64,000 bases of DNA, taken from positions 62,001 through 126,000 of the forward strand of contig PTFA01000195.1 of NCBI GenBank assembly GCA_003342895.1, in the 5' to 3' direction. The DNA is from Casuarius casuarius. Lineage: Eukaryota > Chordata > Aves > Casuariiformes > Casuariidae. Shown piece by piece: positions 38,443 through 51,674 of this stretch (position 1 is its first letter; every line of letters begins with the position of its first letter). The notes beneath the pieces were generated by a model. That model did not search any database, was not told the DNA's origin, and was given only the letters and a program-made list of their open reading frames with translations. A program made the translations under genes and the position numbers.

Positions 38443-38465
38443 TTTTTTTTTTTTTTTTTTTTTTT
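38443..38465 (-). repeat. Poly(T) tract, 23 T
   Basis: An uninterrupted run of 23 T, read as poly(A) on the minus strand. No element body was recognised on either side. Confidence 0.8.
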
Positions 38466-38545
38466 AATGAATGATTAAAGGTAAGTCTTCTAAGCCCATG
38501 CTTAGAGTCCTAAACAGCTTACTTTCCGAGATCTGGCCAAGAGGT

Positions 38546-38592
38546 ATCATTAATTTAAGTGATATACAGTGTCATTAATTTGAATGATACAT
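38546..38592. repeat. 25-bp near-tandem duplication
   Basis: ATCATTAATTTAAGTGATATA is followed 25 bases later by GTCATTAATTTGAATGATACA. The unit is also partly self-complementary (ATCATT ... AATGAT), so the pair can fold as well as slip. Confidence 0.6.
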
Positions 38593-41500
38593 CTTTCTTA
38601 ACACTTCAGAAACTCAATTCACTTCTGGTGTGTCTGTGAGTTAGAAGCACAGATTTCACTGAAAGCAAATGGTACATGCTTCTGAAGCCACAAAAGGGTG
38701 GACTCTCATAGGTCTCCAGGCACTGCTCAAATGTAAAATACACTATTGCATTCTGAGCATTCTGCTGCTTAAGCCTTAGACTTAGGCACTTGGGACTCCC
38801 ATCTAATCATGTACACAAAAAGGGGGGAGGATTCTCATAAGCATGTAACCTACCAGAAGAACTCAACTATACATTTAGAGCCAGGAACAAGCACACTCTA
38901 CAACATGCCAGGTGATGGACGAGTTTCCCAGGGATATGCCTTACAGAGATTGCACTCTGTGCCTTGCTGACACTCCATGCAAATCCTTTTCCAGGTGAGT
39001 ATTGGAGCTACTTTGCTTGTCTATTCATTGTGGATTGCCATGACATCTCAGATGACTACTGCTATATCCAGTGAAGTTTGTACAGAGCATGTCCATACAG
39101 TAAAATACGATACAGTGCAAAGATTGAGTCAGTGAGCCATGAACCTGTCTTCATTAACCCGGGTCTGGAAACTATCTGTGTTACAACTGCACCAGCGCTT
39201 CCAGAGCTGAGCTGCTGCTTGTGAAGCTGGGAGCTGTGATTGCTACCAGTGCAGAAGGCTCCCCAGCTTCCCTTTGCGCTTCCAGGTTCAGGATGACATC
39301 CTGGGGCAGACAGACCCCAAAGAACTTTTAACACTATAATCAGCGACTTAAATGAAAGGAGTCCATCACCTGTATTCATAAGCGAGAATGAATCTTCTAC
39401 AGTTTGATCTGTTTTATTCAGGAAATAAGCAGTGTATTATCTCTCTCACTACACCACCTCTTCCTTTATTCCAGCCACTGCTCAGTCTCTGCCCGATAAT
39501 TGGAATTTCCCCTCAAAGTCACTGAGATCGCCTTCTAGAAGCTCGGTTTACGTTTTGAGAAAGACAACTGGAGAGAGAAGCTTTAGATGAAGCAAAATGT
39601 ATTTCTTCTTCTGCTTTATTGCAGCAGTTATTTGGAGCTATACGCAGCTGTTCTATCAATACAGCTGATGGTGGTAAAGTGCAAAGAAAATGAAATCAAT
39701 GAAAATCTTCTTGATGGATCTAAGTTTCAAAGGGACAACATAAAACAACTCTCAGCTAAACCTTTCTACACAGAACCAAAACCAGCAGCACAGGCCTTTA
39801 AATGACCTGTTAGTGCTTATAATATATGTAACTATTATCAGAGTCCTAATTTTCTTCTTGCTCCTTTCCAGGTAAGGCTTTGGTAACACATATAAAAGGA
39901 CACAAGCTTCTCCAGACATCCTTTTATAAAAGGTTTCATAGTTCACTGATCCCTAAGAAAAAGAGTTCTCAAAGCTTCTTAGATAACTGAGATCACTTTT
40001 TATTACTTGAGAGATTTAGTAAGAATAAAGTCAAGTTTACTTCAGCAGGGGTTAGGGTTAGGCATCTGTACACAAAACTGGAAACAAAATTCAAAAAGGA
40101 AAAAAAACAACAAAAAATACTTTGCAAGGTCCTTCTCAAAACTGACCCAGTTTTTGCCAAAATCTATACATTTTCTTCATGATCATTCTCTTCAGGGTCT
40201 GCTTTGGGGTGATCTGGCCTATACCTTTTGGATGTTCCTTCTGAAAACTGACCTCTACCTGTAGACAAAGACCTCAGCTTTTACCTCTACTTTACTGAAG
40301 AAATACATAATGCAAATACACCATTCAGGTAGCAATTGGTGTTGTAAAGATCTTATTTCCTGCTATCTAATTGAGCATTTTCATCATGTACCAATCCTGC
40401 ATGAAGTATTATTTAGTTTGCCTGAAAGAGGAATGCTTTTAAAGGGAAATCCTGTTGGCTGGCTGGCTGGCTTTCATACTGCTGTAGTTTGGGTGTCATT
40501 TAGTACCAGGTTCAGTACTGCTGCAAAGCTAATTGCAAAGTCCATCATGATGTAGCTCTAATTTTGCACTTTCACTGAATTTCTATCTTAGACAGGTCCT
40601 TTATATATTTCTCAGCATTCCATGAATCCTATACCTGCAGAAACAGTAATTATTCATAAATCTTATTAATGTTACAGTAATTGGCTTGCCCTCAGCATTT
40701 CAAAAAGATCTAACACTGATATGATTAAAAAATGAAATTTAGAATGATATTGTTAACCTGAATAAAACCTCCTTAAATTCTATTATTTTTAGACAACACC
40801 ATCATGCTTGAACACAGAATACAGGTCCTCTAACCTTCTGCCTCATTCTAAAGACACTTTATTTCCTTCACCACCTAATATCTATTATGAACCTACTACA
40901 TGTTTGCTTCTGGGCTGTCTGGAATCACATAAATCTGGTTCATCATCTAACCCACATTAAAGCCCTGTAAGATGTGTAAAAGGCCTGTATTCTTTTCGGT
41001 CTGATAATCCAGTGATTAAAGCATGTTTATAGCACATTGTTAACCTAAGCTCAGAACCTTGTTTTTTCTAAAAAGGCCTGTCCTCGTTATCTCCTGTATT
41101 TTAGAGGAGTAACCAATCCATTGGGGGACAGGGTTTTATGGTGAAGGACAAGACCATGTTACTGAAGCTGTTTTAGAAATGCAGAAACCACTACAGCACA
41201 GTTACTCTACGTTCTGATGGACAGGGTATGGTTTTGATATCGTCACCATATAAAAGGCGATTCATAACTGTGAACCCTAAGAAAAGACAGCCTGCTACTG
41301 GGCACTGATTTTAAAGAAAGCGTCTTAAATCACCAAACCAGTTTGTTTCTAATCTATGCAGAATTCTGAACGAGGAGAGAGGTGTAAATGTGAATGACCA
41401 GTCAGAAAAGATCACATTCCTCTTCTGCTGTCCATTTTCAGCATGAACTGAAAGTTCCCATTATAATCACTTATTTCTCGTTAACAACACTTTTCATTTT

Positions 41501-41682
41501 GGCAGATTATCCCATGTGTTGTAAGTCTAGGAAAAGAAGTACAAACTGAAACATAGACATCCTTTTTCAAGGTGTTTTGAAGACTTCTTTACCAATTTTG
41601 TGATTATAATCTGATTTTTGAAATAAAATTTAGAGAAAGGTCAAAATGTTCCAATCCATTAACTGAAATATAGTTAGTTTAT
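38593..41682. other. Non-coding, nothing assigned
   Basis: No exon is recognised. A phrase near 38775-38800 (CTTAGGCACTTGGGACTCCC) may be a relic of an old dispersed repeat. A (GGCT)4 run lies at 40456-40471. Confidence 0.5.
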
Positions 41683-41709
41683 ACACACACACACACACGC
41701 ACACACACA
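41683..41709. repeat. (CA)n microsatellite
   Basis: About 13 AC units with one CG interruption. Common vertebrate dinucleotide repeat. Confidence 0.9.
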
Positions 41710-42099
41710 AATATTATACTTATATATACTTACATATTTTCACCAAACTAACTTAAGGCGTTGATTAACTGCACTAAAATCAATAAAGTTGGATATGAGA
41801 ATTCCACAGAAACACATTTAAATCTCTTAGGAGTCTGCAATGGGATTTAAGGATACATGTATTTTAAAACCATTAATGGAGATATTCATCTTACCTAACC
41901 TTAGGAACTTCCAAATTAAGCATCTTGTCAAAATTAGTTGTTTAAGAAACTTCAGTAGACAGTGGAGGGTGATAGATGCTCCAAAAACATGATTCACCTT
42001 TCTTACCACAAGCACCTATCTTATAGCGTGATGAAATGCTCCATGGAGGGATGTTTCTCTCCATTGACCAGGGAAGGAGAGAAAACAGCAGGCTCAAAG
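41710..42099. other. Non-coding, nothing assigned
   Basis: AT-rich sequence without an assignable feature. Confidence 0.5.
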
Positions 42100-42260
42100 A
42101 AAGCACCTAACTTGTAGATGCCTAAAGTCAGGTGAGCTGAAGTCCGCATTGGCATTGTCTTATTTAGGACCTGAAAGCTGTGTGTGTTTAGACCCAAAAC
42201 AAATGGGATGTATTTTATTCATGTCCTTAAATACTACTTTAGGAGCCTAACCAGGAAACT
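42100..42260 (+). repeat. Old 'GCACCTAACTTAGATGCCTAA' repeat relic
   Basis: AAGCACCTAACTTGTAGATGC, then CTAAAGTCAGGTGAG and, near the end, TTAGGAGCCTAACCAGG, resemble an old sauropsid repeat built from CCTAA/TTAGG modules around a poorly kept centre. The arms are mutually complementary in part. Confidence 0.4.
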
Positions 42261-43598
42261 AGTTGTGAAAAGTTTAGATAAAAGTATTGAGCTTTTCATT
42301 CTCAATCAAGACCAAGTTTAGAGCCATCATTTCCTTTGAATCATTTGCTTTATCTTTTCACCTTCTTAGAAAGCATTAATCTTCCAGACAGAAACAGATT
42401 TGTTCTTTGGCATACTTTTCTTAATATTGGGAGATTTTAATTTTGTAAAAATTCTGGCTTTTTTGCCAGAGGATTTATTTTTATTTGTGTTGAAAAAAAA
42501 AAAAAGAATATTTTTTCCCTGTCTCTCTCTCTCGCTCCCTTTTCTTTTTTTTTTTTTTNTCCATAACATTTTGTCTGGAAAGATTAAATTCACAGGTGGG
42601 AAAAAAGTAATGGAAAGCATAAGCAAGATGAAATCTTTTCTCTCGTTCTGGCTCAGGAATGGGGAGAGGACAGCATTTAAGAATTGATCAAAAGTTTAAT
42701 AAATCACAGCAGATTAACAGCTCTCTGCATTTTTTGGTACATTATGTATATCTATATTCCTTCTTCCCACCTGTAAATGACAAGTGAACATCTTGCACAT
42801 GTAGGGCAGAATATGAAAATAGCACCTGAACATAATTATCAAAAGCACAGTGTTTTTCAAAATGTCTATTGTCTAACGTATGGCCTTTAATCTAAAAATA
42901 ATCTGTGCTTTATTATTTTCGATTAGGATCTAAGTGGAAATTTGTAAAGGTATGTCTTGTACAGCATCAAGCTGCTTTTGAAGACTGTAGTTTATTACTT
43001 TGCCCATAAAACCAACACAACAAAACATATTTTATTAAGCAAACAATACCACTAATTTAAAAGCAGTGAAAACATACTTTATTAATATTATAAGGATTAA
43101 CATAGAGCAAAAAGGTACTGACCGTATTTTTAAATCATGACAAGAAACATGTTGTTGACATTCTGGAGGTAAGGTTCCCACTAGCCAGCAACAATAGATC
43201 ACTTCTGGTTGCTAATAGCTATGGAAAAATTGCTGGTCTGATTAATCTGTGGTACAACTCTATAGAAGAGGATGGGTTTATATCAATGTCAGTCCAGATG
43301 CCATTGGCTACCCACGTGATGCTTATGGTTTGAATAGTTCACAGAATTTAAGGCCAGTAAGTTTCCTCCAGTAGCAAGGTCCTGAATGCACACACATGGA
43401 CTACAGAGTTTCATCCAGTAAACCCAGGACAGAAGGACCCAGGCTCTTTTGATATTAGAACATAAAGGACCAAAGCTTGGACCAAAATAGTTTAAATATG
43501 AGGTCTCAAACCATATAATTCAGCCATAGTACGAATTTACCCGTATGCATTGTCATACAAGAGCCCACTTATCCTGCAATGTCAGAATATTTGAGAGA
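42261..43598. other. Non-coding, nothing assigned; one ambiguous base
   Basis: It contains an A run at 42493-42505, a CT-rich and T-rich stretch at 42510-42560 with an N at 42559, and AT-rich unique sequence. No gene. Confidence 0.55.
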
Positions 43599-43666
43599 TT
43601 CTTATTAAATAAATTAAATTCTTATTAAATTCTTACTATATTCTTATTTAAAAAAAAAAAAAAAAA
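43599..43666. repeat. TTCTTATTAAAT repeats followed by poly(A)
   Basis: TTCTTATTAAAT appears twice (43599 and 43619) with decayed further copies, followed by 17 A. Low-complexity DNA. Confidence 0.6.
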
Positions 43667-44082
43667 GAAAGATGCAAGTAGTTACCTTGAACAACAGCGG
43701 GCAACTGAAACAGATAAAAGTGGGTGGGACAGTTCTGAGATGTTTATGTCTAAATGTTCCTTGCTGTAACCCAAAGATGTTTTGTGGAAAAAGTAAACAA
43801 AGCACAGATTGATAAACTTCCTACTGTGCCTGCACAGGTACTGTTGCTCATTGCACTCCCTGGGGTGGAAGGCTTTTACTAGAACTGTGTTAAGTAGCTT
43901 TAGAAATTAATTTTCCTATAATAGAGACATCTTTAAAAGCATGATCGTGCTGTGCAGTAAATCAATTCATGTGACAGATTTATTCTTTTATTGGGAATTT
44001 TCTCAAGGGGTTTTAAGGATGGAAGAACCAGTTCATATAAAATAAGAACTGGCTCAAATATCAGAAAAAGCATCTCCCAGCA
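43667..44082. other. Non-coding, nothing assigned
   Basis: No exon or repeat is recognised. Confidence 0.5.
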
Positions 44083-44149
44083 AAAATAAAGCTACTTACT
44101 CTGCCAAAAAGTCTGTTGAACTTTTTTGGCAGAGTAATTGATTTATCTT
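44083..44149. other. Long hairpin, pre-miRNA-sized
   Basis: TACTCTGCCAAAAA (44097-44110) and TTTTTGGCAGAGTA (44123-44136) are perfect 14-bp inverted arms around a 12-base loop. Beyond them T44096 pairs with A44137, and after a small internal loop AAATAAA-like bases on the left pair with TTTATCTT on the right. The whole folds as an interrupted stem of about 25 pairs over 67 bases. The size fits a pre-miRNA, but the continuous stem is short for one. A tiny palindromic transposon relic is the alternative. I recognise no known miRNA seed. Confidence 0.4.
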
Positions 44150-45335
44150 CACTTTGAGTCGATCTGTGTAGATATACAACAGCTTACAGCCTCAATCTTT
44201 ATTTGTTTTCATTGTCCCTTTTAACTTATAGGTGCTTCCTGATTTCAGAAGAAAGTAAAATAAGATTAAAATACATCAGAACAAAAGGTATTTTAGGTAT
44301 TTCCAGGATGTTTCCAATCCACTAGAGCTTAGAAAACTTGGAGATCTCTTCATCGAGTTTCAGCTATGTATGACCAGTCAGTGAAAATTTTACAGGAATC
44401 ATTGCTACAAGCGCTTGATATTTAGAAACCCAGGATTATGTTCTCCACCTCTGCTATAGCTTTTATATATAATGTTTTGCAAGCCATTTAATCTGTCTTT
44501 GCTCTCATTTCTTCAGTTTTCATTACCTCCTAAGTGAAATGCTTCTTCTGAGATGTGCGGCAGGAAGCTGTGCCCTTCCGAAGTGTTTGCTGCTTGTTAT
44601 TATCAGTCTTTTCTGTTTTATTTGAAAGGAGGAGGTGTTTTTTTGGCATATAGAAAGATTCCAGAGAGGTCGTGTGAATAGAGGTCTAGAAAAGACAGCC
44701 TAAGAAAAACAAGTAAAAAAATTGTGATCGTTGAGTCTAGGAATGCAATGCACAGAGTACATTGAAAGTATCGAAGTATGCAAAAATAATTCTGCAAAAA
44801 GGTGCAAACTAAGTATCCTTCATATCCACTGAAGGCAAGAGATTAAATTCAATATTTTGCAAAGCTTTTTAAAAGCAAGCACTGGAATAAATTACCAAAG
44901 GGTCAAAGAACTTGTTTCCTTATAAAAACAGATAAGTAATGTTTTATTCAATCCCACTTTGAATTCTGGTTAAATGATCCCTCCAGCTTCCTTTTGCCTT
45001 TTGTGATTCCACCATTTTCAAGACTCCGCATTTAGTTTTGTTTCAGCAAGACAGTAAAGTACAATACCCCACATATTTTGGCTGAATTTCAGACTGATCC
45101 AAATCCCATTCAGAGCAAGGGACAGAGTCCGATTATCTGAATGCACTTTAGAGGATGTATTTTTTGTAGATAAACATTCATACTCCTAAACCAAAGCTTT
45201 TGAGTTTCACCATTGCTACTTAACAAAACAGTCTCACTGGATTGGAGTTTTTCTTGGCACAGAGCTGCATGCAATTAAGAGTTCCACTAGCTGGGTTGTT
45301 CCTGCCTGCAAAAATGAATAGTTTCTGTATGAGTT
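44150..45335. other. Non-coding; weak repeat relic near 45090
   Basis: No gene is seen. ACTGATCCAAATCCCATTCA (45092-45111) may be a piece of the 'GATCCAAAGCCCATTGAAGTC' family. Confidence 0.45.
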
Positions 45336-45355
45336 AAAAAAAAAAAAAAAAAAAA
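45336..45355 (+). repeat. Poly(A) tract, 20 A
   Basis: An uninterrupted run of 20 A with no recognisable element body upstream. Confidence 0.8.
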
Positions 45356-47685
45356 CTTATTCAGCAGTTGAAATATACAATAAAAATGTCACTGCTATCT
45401 TTGCTTTAATTATGGAGCTCACATTGTGATTATATTCTATACCAGTTTGTCAGAAAATGAGACTGTAACCATTATTGCTAAGCACTGTAACATCTCTTCT
45501 CTTCACTGAGTTTGTGTGCCCTCATTTTTATTCAGTCATATTCAAACCATATCCTTTTCTCACAGGTTTGCAATAACTAGGACATTTTTCTAGCTCATTC
45601 TGCCTGTTATAAATGAATAGCCTGGAAAATTTTCTTCTCACTCCCATGTTTAAAGGCACAGATCAAGGACAAAAAAAAAAAAAAATCCCTTCTGCCATTG
45701 TGCAGGAGGCCTTCCAGTATCACAGGGGATCTCTAAGGCACACGCTATGCTTGAGCCTGATCTTCTGCAGAGGGTAGTAAGAGTGCAGCGCATTGCCACA
45801 AAGGCCTGGAAAGCGAGGAGACACATGAAACACAGACTAGAGGAGGAGCGCTGCCCTTGGCTCGTCCTCCCGGCAGAAGGGAGGCCTGAAACACCTAGAC
45901 ATCAGGTTTTGAAATTACTCATCTTCTGGTCCAAGTTGCTCAGATCTCAGCTGGGTGATCAAGAGTGAGTCAGAAACTGAGCTCCGTGTGTAGGTCTGTC
46001 TACTGAAGAACTGGTGTTCCCAAAGACCTCGTCTGAGGAACACGTTCTCTGAACCAATGTGTTTTTATCGCAAGTTTACACTTTTTTTTCCTGTTTTCTA
46101 TAGACCTTATGTACAATTTTGACATCTCTAGCTGTAGATATCAGACAACTTTGTCTTTCTCTCAGCAATTCTAGTCATCTTTTACTTATGGAATTTGTAC
46201 CTGATTATAAATAAATAAAAAAAAAAGCACACACGCACACTACTGAAAGCTGTCTAGAAGGTCAATCAGTTCCCTATCCAAATCTTATTTGGATCATGGG
46301 CAACTATTTCTGAACATGTTAAAGACTTTACTCTCCCTGATTTTGTCTGCAGTGAGTAGATAATACAGACCATGTATTTCTTTTGATATACTTTGCAATA
46401 CAACTGAGAAATGCTTTCTGAATAGCACTGGGTAGAAAATACTTCCGCTGACTTCTATTGACAGACAATACAGTTAGGACAAGATCTAAGTATCTCAAAG
46501 TCATGCTTATTTTGCTGATTTTTTTGTTTGTTTTTAGATTAAAAAAGCAGAAATAATACCCAAATTTTAATAGACTTGAAACATCTTGGCTTTTACACTT
46601 TCAAAAAGGCATTGTTTGGTTTTTTTTTTCATTTTCAAGTGGTTTGCTTTGAATGCTTTATGCAACACAGATATAACATATATCATAACAAACTGAAACA
46701 TGTCGGGGTAGCCAAAGCAGGATTGTTGTCTTTCCTGAACATTCCTTGGTAAAAGATATGAAAGTGCATTGTTTCAATTCAGACGAAGTCTAACTGGGAA
46801 ATTATAAAATCCTGTGTAAATACACATTCCTATACTCTCGCCATGTATAGTTATTATCACACACAACCAAATCCCTCTGACTGCGTCTGACAAAGATGGT
46901 AAGAATAAAGAAGGCTTTTGTTTCAGATTGAGCTAAATGGGAAATAATAATAGATTAAAAGGGATAATAAAAGAAAATGTTTTTCTTAATAAAAAAATTC
47001 AAAAATTCCTTTACAAAATTGAAGTATTTCTAATAAATTATATTGCAGATTGTCCACTTGTTTCATAAAGGGAGTTAATTAACATTCCAGAAAAAGAGGT
47101 GGTACTGCTAGGTTTGGTCCTAGATTTTCTCTTCCAGAATCAGAACAGAGGCATACATTTAAGTATCATAATTCTAAATATGTTACCTGAACCAATGGTA
47201 AAGAAATATGCTTTCTTGATTATGCAGTGGCTATTTATCCAGACACTGGGAGAACCCCATCTTAGAATATACTGTCTTCAGATAGTGGGGCATTTCTCTT
47301 CAGATGAAGGATATACAAGTTTGAATCCCATTTAAGTCAGCAAAAGAATTAATTTCAAGTTAAAACGTTATATTTAAATATTATTAGGTTATATAATGTA
47401 AGAAACAACCATCTTTTTCTGATTTTTATAGCTGATGTCTGTGATGTCTTGTGACTCTGCCTTGAAAAGCAGGAAAATATTTGACATTTTCATTTCTACC
47501 CACCGCTGTTCAAAATTATTTCCTGGATTTAACTTCAATTTGTGAATAATTTCTACCACACTACAGTTGGATTTTTTTGATTCCCTTCTTAGTTCTGTTT
47601 CTTTTTTCGCCCCTCAAATAAATGAGTCACTGTAAAAAAAAAAAGAAAAAAGAAAATTGCAGCTCTAATGAGAACCACAGAACTA
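45356..47685. other. Non-coding; small GC-rich spot
   Basis: The bases 45750-45900 are GC-richer and hold a 73-codon frame on the plus strand that I cannot match to any protein. A fragment at 46435-46485 (CCGCTGACTTCTATTGACAG) resembles the old 'CATTGACTTCAATGG' repeat. An A run lies at 46214-46225. Confidence 0.45.
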
Positions 47686-47740
47686 TTCAGAATGATAACT
47701 CTAATTTACACATGAGGAAACTGAGCAATAAAAAATGCTA
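47686..47740 (+). repeat. MIR-like SINE core fragment
   Basis: CTAATTTACACATGAGGAAA, then CTGAGCAATAAA, corresponds to the 'CCATTTTACAGATGAGGAAACTGAGGCACA' block of MIR-like SINEs. Only this block is well kept. Confidence 0.5.
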
Positions 47741-48639
47741 ACTCCTTGCCATTGACGGAGTTCAATCCTCCAGTGCTCGCTACGACAAAATCCGTGAGCT
47801 AGCCCTATTTATGAGCCACATCTCCCCCCACAGAAGAAAAGAAGATTGGCTGTGGTGTCCTCACCAAATAAGTGAACCCTTTCACTATGATGACCTTGTA
47901 ATGTTAAGTCTATGCCTTGAATATCTGACCAGCCGCACACTGGCATACCGCTTATGCTGAGCTTCACAAGGATGGCACTGCATGTTGTGTCTATTGCACT
48001 GCATGGAATATAAAGGCTTTTTTATTACTATTATCTTTTTGTTCTAGCGTTGTTGGCCTACGACTGAACCCAGCCTTAAAGTCATATTAAGCAGATGTAA
48101 ATATGTAGGAGCCTTCTAGTTGTCACTCCAGGGAAGTGAGTAACATACTCTGGGACTCGTCGCAGCTAACAGTAGACATGAAACATTTACAGCATCATCT
48201 CCCTCTGAGCTAGTCACTTTGGGCTCTCTTTGTACTCCACAGAGAGTGGTAGGAGCTTTCAGGATGCAATTTATCTAATCCCTTTTACATATCTATTTTA
48301 GGGCGGAAAGAATCATCCTCTTGACTATAAAGGGACCCTCTGGTAACTAGGTCAGAGGTATCTACATGGTGGATATCTGCACTAGTTCAGATGAATGTCT
48401 CCCATAGGATCTGACTGCAGCTTGGGTGTAGGCACATACTATCCAGATTAAGAGGCTACCTCCTCCTTTTCTGACCCCTAGACATTCATTAGCTTCCCCT
48501 TGCTTGATGATACCGCTCATCTGTGCTCCCCAGCCCATTTAATTCAAAACAAACTAGGTTAACTTAAACAATATAAATAGTAGGTCTGTACTTATCTGTG
48601 TTTCCTTTTGCCTGAAATGTGTTGTGGAGCACTCAAGAA
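47741..48639. other. Non-coding, nothing assigned
   Basis: No exon or repeat family is recognised. Confidence 0.5.
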
Positions 48640-48790
48640 AATAGCTCAGTCATCAAAATTGCCATCTTGATGGAAAATTGAACTTTCAACTGAATTGAAA
48701 ATTTCAAAGAAATAGCATCTTTCCTTTGATTATTTTTGATCAAAAAGGTTTCCAGGATTTTTATTTTTCAGCAAAACACAGTCTTCTCCG
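48640..48790. repeat. Old A/T-rich 'GGAAAATT/AAATTTCA' repeat relic
   Basis: CTTGATGGAAAATTGAACTTT, then GAATTGAAAATTTCAAAG and, later, TTTTTGATCAAAAAGGTTTCC. Alternating, partly self-complementary AAAATT/AATTTT modules suggest the same old family as at 37018. Tentative. Confidence 0.35.
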
Positions 48791-51674
48791 GAAAGAGCTG
48801 TTCTGAAGGTTATGTTTCCTGTCCTTCTTCCCATTATAATTATTTGCTGGTACTTTGTCCAGTTAAGTTTTAAATAATCCGAACAAGAGAGCTCCAAATA
48901 CTTCCATAGCCCTTCTTTTAAGAATCACAGAAAACTTCTCCCAGGTGAAGACTTAATAACTCCCTTCCCTTAGTTTCCTCCAACTATTGTTATTTCTGAC
49001 AGCTTGAATCATCCCAGAAAGTTTCCACTTTGTCTTTACATTAATTTATTTCAAATATATGAGACAAAAACTCCCAAAGTCTTAGGGTTTTTTTTTTTTT
49101 TTTCGGAAGAAGAACCCAAATATATTTTTTCTATTTGAAAAATATGCTGTCAAACTAGAGTTGAAGAATTTTTTATTTAAATAATAATCCAGTCCATTTT
49201 TGTGAGTATTCTACAGAAAATGATTTCTACAATTTTATTCCTTTGAGACTTTTGGGAATGTTTCTATGTGCAAATGGTGAAGTGTTTCATACTGAGATTT
49301 CTCTCAGTTTTCTTCAGCATACTCTAAACTTGAGGATGATCATGGAATTATTTACCTTCTTAATTGTCTTTCTGGTCCTATTTTAGAACAAAAGTCTAGA
49401 AAGTGGTGAGATAGCACTGAAAATAGAAACGTGTTACCCTCAAAGGGTCTCAGTCCCTCCAGAATTCTTAGAATAACAAAGCTCATGAAACGAGGAAATC
49501 CAGTCTTCTCTCCTGGAGATCTACTCCCAAAGGAAGACTAAAGGATCCAGAGTGGGATTCTGGCCTCTAAGAGCTATTCTTTACGGGTTATGTCTCAAAC
49601 ACCTCAGGACATCTTTAATTACATTTGACACCTTTATTTGGGGAGCTGAATTATTCCTTGATTTACCTCATTCTGTGATATGCACTGAGCATATCAGCTG
49701 TATTTCCCTGTAGAAATGCCTTTTCTTTCCTTTGACTTTTGAAAGAGCTTTGAGAAAGTAGCACAGAATTATGAACACACCTTTTAGATTTCTGAAGTTA
49801 AGTGAGATAAATTGTACCTATGGCTTCTTTCATCTACCTTTGGGCAAATTCCTCCAGCAAGACTGCAAGATCTTTGTGGGTGCAGACTTGTGATTCATAT
49901 GGACTCATTTCAGTAGAAGAATCTCATAGGGAATGTGAGACCTTCAAGATGTGCTGGGAAGGCCAAAGTGAGATGCAATTTTGCTGCCTAGCCAAGCCAA
50001 GGGGAGCCGAGGAGCAGGCAGAAGAGGGAAACCCACACACAGCACAGCAGAGAGGGGACTGCTCAGCTGCTCCTTCATCTCCAGAGCTGTGTGGAGGAAC
50101 TCCTGTGGGTTTTGGTCAAGCTTTGGTTCAGACAGTTATGAAACGAAAAGAGAAGAGCAGCAGATTCCAACTGAATGAGAAATGCAGCCTGGTGTCTGTG
50201 GGCTCAGGACTGAAATCAAACCAAGTCTAAATATCTGCCATAGAGTTTTAATGCATACCATAAATCTCAAATAGGCTTTTTCTCGTGAAATTTCAGGTAC
50301 ATTCAAACTGAAACTAGAACAAAGAATTTCACCAGGTTTTATTACCTCACCTGAAATCATAGGTGTTGATACTCATCTGGAGATTGCAGTGGACACAGCC
50401 TTTTTTTCCAAAATATCCCAAGAAGTTTGTATTTGAGGGTCTAGTGTCAATCCAGCTCTATTTCTGACCCTGAAGTTAGTGCTGATGTATGGCAGTGTGT
50501 ATTAATAAAACAATAGTCCAATGGTAAACAAGTTAATACCAGACATGAATGTTTGATATTCTGTCTTAAAAGAAAAAAAATATGTATTCTATAATGAATA
50601 CTTAATTAGGACTGTGATCTGAATACAAGGAATAGAGCCCCTACCGCTGTGCAGACAAACCAGAATGAAATGAATTACTGTCATGCAGGGGGTGATATTA
50701 ATGGTGTCCAGCTTTATAAATGAATCCAATTTTAAGCCACTTTAGTTGCTATCATACTGAGAGAGAGTGCAACATGTCTAACATATCATTTCTGTACTGG
50801 CAAATGGTAAGATTTAAGCCGAAAACAATTTTAACTTGCAGATGTTTTCCTGCATTAAATATTTCTAATTAGCTTGCTGTTACAGCCAGACATCATTAAA
50901 AATAAATAAAATTAAAATCTTTGCTCCTTTCAGGAACTTTTTTTTTTTTTTAAAGCCATATACTAATAGATGGACGATGATCTTAACTCTGTGATTTTCC
51001 AAACAGCTGAAGTTCTGGCTGATGCTTAAAATGAGCCCTTGCTATTCAACCACTTCTAATCTATTGCAGAGCAGTTTCACTTAACTGATGGTGTATGCTG
51101 TGCAGGACATGTCCTACAATTGGTTTGGTGGCTGACAGTAAATGACCTCAGTAAGAACCTGTGCTTACTACTTCACTTGCAGAAATTTTAATATTCCCAC
51201 ATGAGGGAGCAATCACGCAAAGTCTCATACCTGTGAACAGCCTAGGTCACATGAGTAGCTCTTCACCAGTTGCCCAGGGATTATGTGCATGTGCAAACAT
51301 TTGCTGCATTCAGATTTATCATCAGGGCTTTGGTTTAAATGTGTATCCTGACGTCTGACTCATTTAAATCTTCCAGATTTTCACTTGTAAAACAGGTTTT
51401 CTCACTTATATAACTGGCATTTCTCTCCACCCCTTGCCAGCAAACACCCAGATAAATATATAACAAAAAGGCAATGTCAGTTTGCAGCCAGCTTGAAAGC
51501 AAAATTCTTTGGGAACAGTGAACAGCCTCAATGGCTGGTAGCAGTACACAGGAAATCATCCCCCTTACAGCACAGATCAGACAAGCAAACAGGAAAGCAA
51601 AGCAAGTTCCTGTATTTTAAAGACATTTGGTGGGCTATTTAAAAGTATACAGTATAGATCTTCCTCTATTCCCC
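48791..51674. other. Non-coding, nothing assigned
   Basis: It includes T runs at about 49087-49103 and 50939-50951. A 136-codon frame at 49820-50230 on the plus strand lacks any recognisable domain and is not flanked by convincing splice sites. Confidence 0.5.

Noticed and set aside
40047..40063. Telomere-like GGGTTAGGGTTAGG
   Set aside because: Fewer than three units; too short for an interstitial telomere array and expected occasionally by chance.
42453..42470. Hairpin TCTGGC-TTTTTT-GCCAGA
   Set aside because: Six-base stem; expected by chance. It resembles a bacterial terminator only superficially and the window is not bacterial.
49820..50230. 136-codon frame on the plus strand
   Set aside because: No known domain, no convincing splice signals, and an overlapping frame in another phase; likely chance.
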